Program-made: the position numbers and the translations under genes | Shown: in pieces, positions 7,957 through 12,974 of the stretch | How the letters are laid out: each line of letters begins with the position of its first letter | Position numbering within the stretch: position 1 is the first letter of the stretch | NCBI GenBank assembly: GCA_017609385.1 | Contig: JAFCEA010000008.1 | Location: forward strand, 1-14,909 | From: Candidatus Woesearchaeota archaeon | GTDB taxonomy: Archaea > Nanobdellota > Nanobdellia > Woesearchaeales > CG1-02-33-12 | Reading direction: 5' to 3' | DNA: 14,909 nt | Notes under the pieces: model-generated | Told to the model about the DNA's origin: nothing | Databases searched by the model: none | Seen by the model: the letters and a program-made list of their open reading frames with translations, nothing else

Positions 7957-8501
7957 TTTGTCTGGTTATAAACAGCTGTTATTGCTTTTTTGTTAAGCTC
8001 AGCTATTTTCTTTCCTTTTGTTTTTAAAAATGTTTCATCAATTGCTTTTGTTAATGAGTTTAATGAAATCTCTTTTGTTATTTTTGAGAATGCCCCAAGC
8101 ATTGGTGTGTTTACAATTGGCCTTCCAAAAATCTTTAGTGCAATTGATGTTGCATCAACAGTACGGATATTAAAGTTTCTATTTATGTTTAAATCAGAAG
8201 GTTTTTTGTTTGTGTTAATTATTAATGTACCTTTTTCCTTTAAGCCAGAAGTCACATCAACTGTTTCAAGCAAAGATGCATCTAAAACAATGACTATATC
8301 TGGGTTGTATATCTGGCTCCTTATGTTTATTTTTTCATCAGAAATCCTTGCAAATGCCTGGACAGGAGCTCCTGATCTTTCAACACCAAACATTGGGAAT
8401 GTCTGGCTCTGCTTGTTGTCATAAAAAGCTGCTATTGCCATTATCTGGCCTGTTGTAACAGCTCCCTGGCCACCCCTTCCATGGATTCTTATCTCAATCA
8501 T
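7953..8501 (-). CDS. porG: Pyruvate/2-oxoacid:ferredoxin oxidoreductase, gamma subunit
   Basis: This 182-residue subunit begins with the diagnostic glycine-rich IRIHGRGGQGAVTTGQ, followed by FPMFGVERSGAPVQAFARI, as in gamma subunits of 2-oxoacid ferredoxin oxidoreductases. These residues form the CoA-facing domain of the complex. The gene is first in the operon and is translated from an ATG with GAGG directly upstream. A TATA box is found about 36 bases before the start. Order G-D-A-B is the common archaeal arrangement; here one extra gene sits between A and B. Confidence 0.92.
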   Translation of the reverse strand: MIEIRIHGRGGQGAVTTGQIMAIAAFYDNKQSQTFPMFGVERSGAPVQAFARISDEKINIRSQIYNPDIVIVLDASLLETVDVTSGLKEKGTLIINTNKKPSDLNINRNFNIRTVDATSIALKIFGRPIVNTPMLGAFSKITKEISLNSLTKAIDETFLKTKGKKIAELNKKAITAVYNQTK

Positions 8502-8530
8502 CCTCTTTCCTGAATTTGTGAAACCTAGGC

Positions 8531-8543
8531 ACTATTTATATTT
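8531..8543 (-). promoter_or_regulatory. TATA box for the por operon
   Basis: On the minus strand it reads AAATATAAATAGT, giving a predicted transcript start near 8512 and a short leader containing GAGG before the porG ATG. It lies 41 bases from the opposing Nudix TATA box in the divergent gap 8502-8605. Confidence 0.5.
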
Positions 8544-8572
8544 TTTTGTTTTGCTTTAAAAATTTCTTAAAA

Positions 8573-8585
8573 AGATTTATAAAGC
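8573..8585 (+). promoter_or_regulatory. TATA box for the Nudix gene
   Basis: AGATTTATAAAGC is centred about 27 bases before the ATG at 8606, consistent with a leaderless mRNA. There is no Shine-Dalgarno before that ATG. Confidence 0.5.
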
Positions 8586-8605
8586 CATAATCTAACCTTC
8601 ACAAT

Positions 8606-9097
8606 ATGAGGAAAATTCAGCTTGAATGTATTGTTTATAGAAAGAGGGGCAATAAAATTGAGTTTTTATTGATGAAAAGAGTTCCTGAAAAAGGTGGTTT
8701 TTGGCAACCTCCCTGCGGAGGGATGGAAAACGGAGATAAATCTCTCAAAGATACTGCTTTTAGAGAATTATCAGAAGAAGCCAGTATCTCAAAAAAAGAC
8801 ATACTGCAAATTATAAAAAACGTTTATTATTTTGAAATAAATAAGCATTACATTACAGGAGAACCAATTCCTACAATAAAAGAGGTTGTTTTTGGTTTTG
8901 AGGTTAAGCCCGATACTAAAATCTCAATAAATAAAAATATTGATACTGAACATGAAAAATTTAAATGGGTTTCTTTTAATGAAGCAATGAAAATTTTAAA
9001 ATGGAATAATAATAAAGAAGCCTTAAAAAAGTTAAATTGTTTAGTTAAAAAAACTGAAATAAAAAATGAAATGCGAAATATGCAAGAAAAAGATTGA
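8606..9097 (+). CDS. Nudix hydrolase, NudB-like
   Basis: This 163-residue protein has a Nudix box at residues 39-61: G39, then MENGD, then SLKDTAF, then RELSEEASI. The metal-binding REx2EE core (Arg53, Glu54, Glu57, Glu58) is intact. The first glutamate of the consensus is replaced by Lys45, and the late glycine by Ser60. The surroundings (GFWQPP before the box, EHEKFKWVSFNEA and KWNNNKEAL near the end) resemble NudB/dATP or dihydroneopterin triphosphate pyrophosphatases, so a nucleoside triphosphate or related substrate is likely but unproven. Its last 32 bases overlap a small zinc-ribbon gene in another frame, so the two probably share a transcript that continues into the tRNA. Confidence 0.85.
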   Translation: MRKIQLECIVYRKRGNKIEFLLMKRVPEKGGFWQPPCGGMENGDKSLKDTAFRELSEEASISKKDILQIIKNVYYFEINKHYITGEPIPTIKEVVFGFEVKPDTKISINKNIDTEHEKFKWVSFNEAMKILKWNNNKEALKKLNCLVKKTEIKNEMRNMQEKD

Positions 9098-9221
9098 GGA
9101 GACCTTTTTGAAGAAGATATTAGGCACTTACATAAAGGATGAAAAAGGCAAAAAACATGTTGTATGCTTTGAATGCCAGAAAAAGTTTCCAAAGAAAGAC
9201 GAGTTGCTAAAACAGCTTTAA
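9066..9221 (+). CDS. 51-residue zinc-ribbon protein
   Basis: A short frame starting MKCEICKKKIEE and ending KKDELLKQL encodes two CxxC pairs, Cys3/Cys6 and Cys34/Cys37, separated by KILGTYIKDEKGKKHVV. This is a compact, complete zinc-ribbon layout and very unlikely to arise by chance in 51 codons. It overlaps the end of the Nudix gene by 32 bases and ends six bases before the tRNA. There is no Shine-Dalgarno, so translation would depend on coupling to the Nudix frame. Single-ribbon proteins of this size are common in archaea, but their partner (nucleic acid or protein) is unknown. Confidence 0.72.
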   Translation: MKCEICKKKIEETFLKKILGTYIKDEKGKKHVVCFECQKKFPKKDELLKQL

Positions 9222-9227
9222 TTCCTT

Positions 9228-9301
9228 GCCTCGATAGCTTAGCTAGCCAGAGCAGCAGACTCGTAATCTGCAGGTCGAGGGTGCAAATCCCTCTCGAGGC
9301 T
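9228..9301 (+). tRNA. tRNA-Thr: tRNA-Thr(CGT), no encoded CCA, unusual at positions 18 and 55
   Basis: The cloverleaf closes fully: acceptor stem 9228-9234 with 9294-9300 (7 pairs), D stem 9237-9240 with 9250-9253, anticodon stem 9255-9259 with 9267-9271 around the loop CTCGTAA (anticodon CGT, 9262-9264), five-base variable region, and T stem 9277-9281 with 9289-9293. The discriminator base is T (9301), as usual for archaeal tRNA-Thr, and CCA is not encoded. U8, A14, G15, C48, G19, C56 and A58 are standard. Position 18 (9245) is A instead of the near-universal G, and position 55 (9283) is G instead of U. No intron is present. It lacks a clear TATA box of its own and probably comes from the Nudix/zinc-ribbon transcript by processing. 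Confidence 0.93.
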
Positions 9302-9305
9302 TTTT
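9301..9305 (+). terminator. T-run after tRNA-Thr
   Basis: Five T residues follow the acceptor stem immediately, starting with the discriminator base. T-runs of this type terminate archaeal RNA polymerase. Confidence 0.4.
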
Positions 9306-9316
9306 AAAAGGTAAAA

Positions 9317-9329
9317 TTTAAATATTATA
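9317..9329 (+). promoter_or_regulatory. TATA box for the membrane protein at 9359
   Basis: TTTAAATATTATA predicts a transcript start near 9347. The resulting leader holds GGTGA (9350-9354) close to the ATG, so this gene seems to use a Shine-Dalgarno, unlike the leaderless genes nearby. Confidence 0.45.
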
Positions 9330-9358
9330 GCGCCCTATTTTGGAAAAAAGGTGAGAAT

Positions 9359-9787
9359 ATGCAATATGAGGAACAAAAAGAAGAAATAAAAGACCAGCCA
9401 ATAACAAAAGAAGAAGACAGAAAAAGGATATTTAAAATGATATTTGAAACGATTTTTATTATGATAATTGCTTCTTTATATTGGAAAATTTTAGGAAGAT
9501 CAATCAAAGAAGTAGTTTTAATCTCAGTTGCTTCTATCATTGTAATTATCTATCTTAATTATAGGTCTCAAAAACGTCTTGAATTTTCTGAATATTCTAA
9601 AAAAATTAGAAGAATGCATTTAAAAAAATTTTGGATGGCTATTTTAGGGTCATTTCTTGCAATTTTAGGACTATTACATCATAATTTTTTTCCAGAAAGT
9701 AATTTATGGATTTTTATCATAATACCAGGGATATTGATTCTTGGAACTTGGTGGTACCAGCCAAAATTTTTAATTAAATCAAAATAA
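9359..9787 (+). CDS. Small integral membrane protein of unknown function
   Basis: This 142-residue protein has a charged N-terminus of about 24 residues rich in Glu, Lys and Gln, followed by about four predicted membrane helices at roughly 25-43, 50-66, 89-108 and 115-130. It ends in a basic tail (PKFLIKSK). Between helices 2 and 3 is a basic stretch (KKIRRMHLKK) that should face the cytoplasm. No catalytic or binding motif is visible and I do not recognise the family. It has its own TATA box and GGTGA ribosome-binding site. It is convergent with the patatin-like gene, 30 bases apart, and is not clearly linked to any neighbour in function. Confidence 0.72.
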   Translation: MQYEEQKEEIKDQPITKEEDRKRIFKMIFETIFIMIIASLYWKILGRSIKEVVLISVASIIVIIYLNYRSQKRLEFSEYSKKIRRMHLKKFWMAILGSFLAILGLLHHNFFPESNLWIFIIIPGILILGTWWYQPKFLIKSK

Positions 9788-9817
9788 TATAAAATAAATA
9801 AATTCAAATTATTTTGC

Positions 9818-10642
9818 TTAAGAAATGGATTTTATTTTTCTCCTGATTTCAGGCATGGCCTTTTCAGCTGCTTTTTCACCGGCCTTTATGAATCTTTTGG
9901 CCTCATAAAACCTTAATGAGTCAATCTCATCCTTATCATCAATAGTTGGCTGTATTAAAACCAAATCCTTGATTGGTTGGATCTTTAGTTTTGTAAGCTC
10001 TGTCCTCATTATATCAAATGATTGTATAAGTGTTCTAACAGTTGTTGGTTCTTTAAATCTTACCTCATTGCTTATTGTTAAGTCAACAGCAATAACAAGA
10101 TCAGCACCCATTTCTTTTACTACATCAACAGGTGTTGCATTTATGAGGCCGCCGTCAACAAGCCATTTATCATTTAATCTAGCAGGATAAAATATCCCCG
10201 GGATACCTACACTTGCCCTTACAGCATCAGCAAGGTTTCCTTTTTTTATATTAACTTCTTGGCCATTTTCAAGGTCAGTTGCAACAACAGTTAAGGGTAT
10301 TTTAATGTCTTTGAAATCTTTGTTTTCCAATATTCTGCCTATTTCTTCCTTTATCTTATCTCCTGCAATTAATGCCTTCTTTGGATTAATTGGGTCAATA
10401 AAAGAAAGAATTTTTTTCTTTGTTAAATTGAGGCATATTTTTTCAAATCCTTCTATCTTCCTATTAAGAGCATAGTATGCCCCTACAAATGCTCCTGCAC
10501 TTACCCCTGCAATATAATCTATTGGAATTTTGTTTTTTTCCAGAACCTTTAAAACACCAATATGTGCTATCCCCCTTGCACCGCCGCTTCCGAGAACAAG
10601 ACCTATTTTTGGTCTAATAATAGTATTAACATTTAATTCCAT
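9818..10642 (-). CDS. Patatin-like phospholipase (RssA/YchK type)
   Basis: This 274-residue protein has the full patatin catalytic set: oxyanion loop GSGGARG (18-24), nucleophile elbow GVSAG with Ser48, and the Asp of the Ser-Asp dyad in DGG at Asp163. The ATDLENG and GIPGIFYPARL segments are also typical. Family members hydrolyse acyl esters of lipids; in an archaeon with ether lipids the natural substrate is unclear and could be scavenged or host ester lipids. There is no signal peptide, so it probably acts from the cytoplasm. A TTG at 10693 would add 17 AT-derived residues and is rejected in favour of the ATG at 10642, which follows AT-rich, TATA-like sequence near 10668. Confidence 0.9.
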   Translation of the reverse strand: MELNVNTIIRPKIGLVLGSGGARGIAHIGVLKVLEKNKIPIDYIAGVSAGAFVGAYYALNRKIEGFEKICLNLTKKKILSFIDPINPKKALIAGDKIKEEIGRILENKDFKDIKIPLTVVATDLENGQEVNIKKGNLADAVRASVGIPGIFYPARLNDKWLVDGGLINATPVDVVKEMGADLVIAVDLTISNEVRFKEPTTVRTLIQSFDIMRTELTKLKIQPIKDLVLIQPTIDDKDEIDSLRFYEAKRFIKAGEKAAEKAMPEIRRKIKSIS

Positions 10643-10727
10643 TTTTAAATAATAAAAATAAAAATTTAATCTAATTTTAAATAAAAAAATCAATTAGTAA
10701 GGCCTTAATTTCCTTAAAATCCCTTAA

Positions 10728-10808
10728 CTATTTTTTCTTCATAACAAAAAAATAGTATAGAAGGGCCAATAAAAGTACTGCTAAAACAACCCATATCCAT
10801 GTTTCCAT
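10728..10808 (-). CDS. 26-residue single-helix membrane peptide
   Basis: This 26-codon frame begins METWIW, continues with about 16 hydrophobic residues (VVLAVLLLALLYYFFV), and ends MKKK then TAG. The layout (short N-terminus with Trp residues, one membrane span, basic end) fits a small membrane protein with its C-terminus in the cytoplasm. The best evidence is upstream: GGAGG at 10816-10820, seven bases before the ATG, is the strongest Shine-Dalgarno on this strand, and a TATA-like element lies at 10849-10860. It lies 85 bases before the patatin gene on the same strand and could be co-transcribed. No function can be assigned. Confidence 0.6.
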   Translation of the reverse strand: METWIWVVLAVLLLALLYYFFVMKKK

Positions 10809-10815
10809 TTTTAAA

Positions 10816-10860
10816 CCTCCTTTTATTATTAACCTTATAAACTTACTCCTTTTTATATTT
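10816..10860 (-). promoter_or_regulatory. Promoter and Shine-Dalgarno of the 26-residue peptide
   Basis: On the minus strand, AAATATAAAAAG (10849-10860) is a TATA-like element with a predicted start near 10828. The leader then carries AAGGAGG ending at 10816, seven bases from the ATG at 10808. Confidence 0.45.
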
Positions 10861-10875
10861 TTCCTTAAAAACCGA

Positions 10876-10890
10876 AAGATTTATGAGTAA
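10876..10890 (+). promoter_or_regulatory. Possible TATA box for the TBP gene
   Basis: AAAGATTTATGAGTA is the best TATA-like element with reasonable spacing; it predicts a transcript start near 10908, inside the direct repeat described next. Weak match; tentative. Confidence 0.3.
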
Positions 10891-10904
10891 GCAGTTTTTA
10901 TTCA

Positions 10905-10927
10905 TTTAAAAAGGCCTTTAAAAAGGC
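10905..10927 (+). repeat. Tandem TTTAAAAAGGC repeat and palindrome before the TBP gene
   Basis: TTTAAAAAGGC occurs twice, at 10905-10915 and 10917-10927, with a period of 12 bases (about one helical turn). The junction forms the perfect palindrome AAAGGCCTTT (10910-10919). It ends 17 bases before the TBP start codon, so it overlaps the predicted transcript start or leader. A TBP or regulator binding site is possible. Confidence 0.45.
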
Positions 10928-10944
10928 TTATATGGGGGTTTAAA

Positions 10945-11487
10945 ATGGCTAAAGGAATAAGAATTGTTAATATGGTTGTTTCTACTGACTTTAAGCATCC
11001 ATTGAATCTAGAGAAAATAGCATCAACTCTGCCAAACACAGAGTATAATCCAGAGCAGTTTCCAGGGCTTGTTATAAGATTAAAGACACCAAAATCATCA
11101 GCACTTCTTTTTACAACCGGCCGAGTTGTCTGCACAGGAGCAAAGACAATGAAAGAGGTTAAAGAGGCTATCCATAAGATAATAAAACTTTTAGAGAGAG
11201 TAAAAGTCAAGATAGATATTGAGCCAGAAATACATGTGCAGAATATGGTTGCTTCAGGTGCTTTAGGTTTTGCACTTAACCTTAATGATCTGGTTATGAA
11301 GCTCAGAAATGTTGAGTATGAGCCAGAGCAGTTTCCAGGATTGGTTTACAAGATCAAAGAGCCAAAGGCAAGCTTCTTGTTGTTCTCTAATGGCAAGATA
11401 GTCTGCACAGGTGTTAAAAGCAAGAAAGAGGCAGACGAGGCTGTTGCAAAGCTTGAGGCAACATTGGAAAAGGCAAAGAAGAAATAA
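10945..11487 (+). CDS. tbp: TATA-box-binding protein (TBP)
   Basis: This 180-residue protein consists of two imperfect repeats of about 90 residues, the saddle fold of TBP. The repeats align at IVNMVVSTDF (7-16) with VQNMVASGAL (98-107), YNPEQFPGLV with YEPEQFPGLV, and VVCTGAKT with IVCTGVKS. The four DNA-intercalating phenylalanines are Phe39, Phe56, Phe130 and Phe147, and the central minor-groove asparagines are Asn10 and Asn100. It recruits TFB and RNA polymerase to archaeal promoters. There is no acidic C-terminal tail; the end is instead AKKK. A G-rich ATGGGGG lies shortly before the ATG and may serve as ribosome-binding site. The gene is followed after two bases by a 73-residue gene. 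Confidence 0.95.
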   Translation: MAKGIRIVNMVVSTDFKHPLNLEKIASTLPNTEYNPEQFPGLVIRLKTPKSSALLFTTGRVVCTGAKTMKEVKEAIHKIIKLLERVKVKIDIEPEIHVQNMVASGALGFALNLNDLVMKLRNVEYEPEQFPGLVYKIKEPKASFLLFSNGKIVCTGVKSKKEADEAVAKLEATLEKAKKK

Positions 11488-11489
11488 AA

Positions 11490-11711
11490 ATGCAGCAAAT
11501 TAATGAAAAAGACCTTGAAAAAATGAATAATGTATTTATTTCTCTGAGAACAAAGAAGAATGAGATACCTGCCAAAGAGTTTGCCCAGGAACTTAAATGG
11601 AAGTTTGACAAGACTGTTGATGCTCTAAAGACTATTTTTGACAATCCAGAGAAATACAAAACATTATTTTACGTTCTTTTAAACTCAAACAATAAGATTT
11701 TTTTAAGGTAA
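11490..11711 (+). CDS. 73-residue protein of unknown function, co-transcribed with TBP
   Basis: This small, charged, mainly helical protein starts two bases after the TBP stop codon, so it is almost certainly translated from the TBP mRNA. Residues about 26-47 (IPAKEFAQELKWKFDKTVDAL) look like two short helices joined by a turn, which might be part of a helix-turn-helix; this is a guess from pattern. The C-terminus is FYVLLNSNNKIFLR. There are no cysteines, no membrane span and no recognisable catalytic motif. I do not know the family. Confidence 0.65.
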   Translation: MQQINEKDLEKMNNVFISLRTKKNEIPAKEFAQELKWKFDKTVDALKTIFDNPEKYKTLFYVLLNSNNKIFLR

Positions 11712-11716
11712 TTTAA

Positions 11717-11730
11717 TTTTCTATTTTTTT
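11717..11730 (+). terminator. T-rich terminator after the TBP operon
   Basis: ATTTTCTATTTTTTT begins within ten bases of the stop codon at 11711. There is no strong hairpin; T-runs alone suffice in archaea. Confidence 0.35.
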
Positions 11731-11792
11731 GAAAGGGATGCAAGATATTTGTCCTCTGTCTCTCGAACATCATAACAGTTTAAAAACATCAT
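11721..11792 (-). other. Possible 23-residue reading frame or gene remnant
   Basis: On the minus strand a frame from ATG (11792) to TAG (11721) ends with CYDVRETEDKYLASLSKK, which has a protein-like composition and lies in a locally less AT-rich block (about 11735-11770) of an otherwise very AT-rich gap. No Shine-Dalgarno precedes it and the only TATA-like sequence (11793-11803) is too close to the ATG. It could be a degraded gene end, a tiny gene or chance. No product is claimed. Confidence 0.2.
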
Positions 11793-11820
11793 TTATATAT
11801 AAAGTTTATTAATAGATAAA

Positions 11821-11830
11821 TTTAAAAATA
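11821..11830 (+). promoter_or_regulatory. TATA box for the retropepsin-like gene
   Basis: TTTAAAAATA is centred about 26 bases before the ATG at 11851, again predicting a leaderless transcript. A stronger-looking TTTATATATAAA at 11793-11804 would instead give a leader of about 27 bases. Confidence 0.4.
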
Positions 11831-11850
11831 AACTCTTTTTCTAGTTTTGT

Positions 11851-12231
11851 ATGATAAAAAATCTAAAAAACAAGGTTGTTATTGGGCTGGATGAGTATGT
11901 TACTATAATTGATAATGGAAAGAAAGAGGAAACAGTTATTGCAAGGATTGACTCTGGTGCAGAATGGAGTTCTATTGATGAAAAACTTTTTGAAAAATTA
12001 TCTCTTGGACCAATAATTGGCTCTAAGTTAATAAAGTCTGCCTCAGGAAAAAAAAGAAGGGATATAGTAAAGATAAAAATCAGATTAAAGGGAAAGGAAC
12101 TTATGGGCCAGTTCAACATTGCTGACAGAAGCAGATTAAAATATAAAATGCTTATAGGGCATGATATACTGATGCAGGGATTCCTCATAGATCCCTCAAT
12201 TGCAATAATAAAAAAAGGAAACAAGAACTAA
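11851..12231 (+). CDS. Retropepsin-like aspartic protease domain (PF05618-type)
   Basis: This 126-residue protein resembles the family once labelled ATP-dependent zinc protease (PF05618, RimB-like), which has a retroviral-protease-like fold. The catalytic-type motif is ARIDSGAEWSSID with Asp34-Ser35-Gly36-Ala37 (DTGA/DSGA). The later KMLIGHDILMQGFLIDPS matches the LIGRDFL..FLVD.S end of the family. In bacteria such genes are often found beside rimK; no rimK is present in this window. Retropepsins act as dimers, so a homodimer is expected. It stands alone between two promoters. Domain assignment is good; the substrate is unknown. Confidence 0.82.
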   Translation: MIKNLKNKVVIGLDEYVTIIDNGKKEETVIARIDSGAEWSSIDEKLFEKLSLGPIIGSKLIKSASGKKRRDIVKIKIRLKGKELMGQFNIADRSRLKYKMLIGHDILMQGFLIDPSIAIIKKGNKN

Positions 12232-12272
12232 TACCTACTTCTCATTAATTTTTGAATGCTTTTTTCAGAAAT

Positions 12273-12325
12273 GTTTAAATAAGAATAAGATAATACCCTA
12301 TTTATCTTGTTAACAAAAAGGAGGT
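12273..12325 (+). promoter_or_regulatory. Promoter and Shine-Dalgarno of the archease-RtcB operon
   Basis: GTTTAAATAAG (12273-12283) is a TATA box with a predicted transcript start near 12304. The leader carries AGGAGGT (12319-12325), six bases before the ATG at 12332, a near-perfect archaeal ribosome-binding site. Confidence 0.5.
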
Positions 12326-12331
12326 TGCCTT

Positions 12332-12550
12332 ATGAAAATCACAATAGACACAAAAGAGGATTCTAGTGAGGATATTAAAAAGCTGATAAAGATGCTCTCA
12401 AGTCTTATAGGAGAGGATTATAAAAAAGAGGGTGAAACACCAGAGGTTTCTGAGGGCGTGTTTAACATGTTTGACAGCTCAGCAGAAGAAAAACAGGAAG
12501 AAGATAAAGAAGAAAAGCCATTTGAACTAAATGAGATTACAACTTACTAA
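12332..12550 (+). CDS. Acidic 72-residue protein leading the archease-RtcB operon
   Basis: This small protein begins with a strand and helix (MKITIDTKEDSSEDIKKLIK), then a helix LSSLIG, then a strongly acidic, probably disordered stretch rich in Glu (EEKQEEDKEEKPFE). The phrase VFNMFDSSAEE in the middle could be a short linear binding motif. I do not recognise the family. The gene is well supported: strong Shine-Dalgarno, its own TATA box, and an archease start codon only two bases after its stop. The context suggests a role with the RNA ligase complex, but this is inference. Confidence 0.75.
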   Translation: MKITIDTKEDSSEDIKKLIKMLSSLIGEDYKKEGETPEVSEGVFNMFDSSAEEKQEEDKEEKPFELNEITTY

Positions 12551-12552
12551 AA

Positions 12553-12966
12553 ATGGAAAAATACAAGTTTATAGAAGGCCTTACATCAGATGTAATGTTT
12601 GAGGTCTATGGAAAGGATTTGAAAGAGCTTTTTAAGAACTCTGCACTTGCACTGTTTAGTGTTATATGTGATATAGAAAAAGTTAGAGAGGAAAAAACAA
12701 TTGATATTGAGGTTAATGGGGATTCATTAGAAGACTTAATGGTTAACTGGCTGCAGGATTTGATAGCTCTGGTTGATACAGATGAGTTGTTTTTCTCAAG
12801 ATTTGAAATAATAGAAATTAATGAAAATAATTTAAAGGCAAAAGTTTATGGAGAACCAATAAGCCCTGAAAAAGCAGGTGTTGTTGTCAAGGGAGTAACA
12901 TACTACAAGCTAAAGATTGAAAAAATAAAAGATAATTATAAAGCAACCATAAGTTTAGATATTTAA
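12553..12966 (+). CDS. Archease, RtcB-activating protein
   Basis: This 137-residue protein matches archease: GLTSDVMFEVYGKDLKELFKNSALALF is split over residues 9-35, followed by LEDLMVNWLQDLIALVDTDELFFS, and the ending VTYYKLKIE...SLDI. Archease binds divalent metal and speeds RtcB guanylylation and turnover. The acidic metal-ligand positions near the N-terminus (Asp13) and at the end (Asp136) are kept. The histidines of the usual EHTADV and VTYH motifs are replaced (GLTSDV and VTYY). It lies two bases after the acidic protein and eight bases before rtcB, the standard partner arrangement. Confidence 0.9.
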   Translation: MEKYKFIEGLTSDVMFEVYGKDLKELFKNSALALFSVICDIEKVREEKTIDIEVNGDSLEDLMVNWLQDLIALVDTDELFFSRFEIIEINENNLKAKVYGEPISPEKAGVVVKGVTYYKLKIEKIKDNYKATISLDI

Positions 12967-12974
12967 GGTGTAAG

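Noticed and set aside
10643..10693. TTG start adding 17 residues to the patatin-like protein
   Set aside because: The extension is translated from AT-rich promoter-like DNA (Phe/Tyr/Leu/Lys) and precedes the conserved patatin N-terminus.
11735..11775. Small structured RNA or C/D box RNA in the gap before the retropepsin gene
   Set aside because: The minus strand contains a partial C-box-like ATGATG, but no D box (CTGA) at suitable spacing and no stable hairpin.
11739..11813. Plus-strand 24-codon frame starting MQDIC after the TBP operon
   Set aside because: No usable ribosome-binding spacing, it ends in AT-rich promoter sequence, and the composition does not look protein-like.
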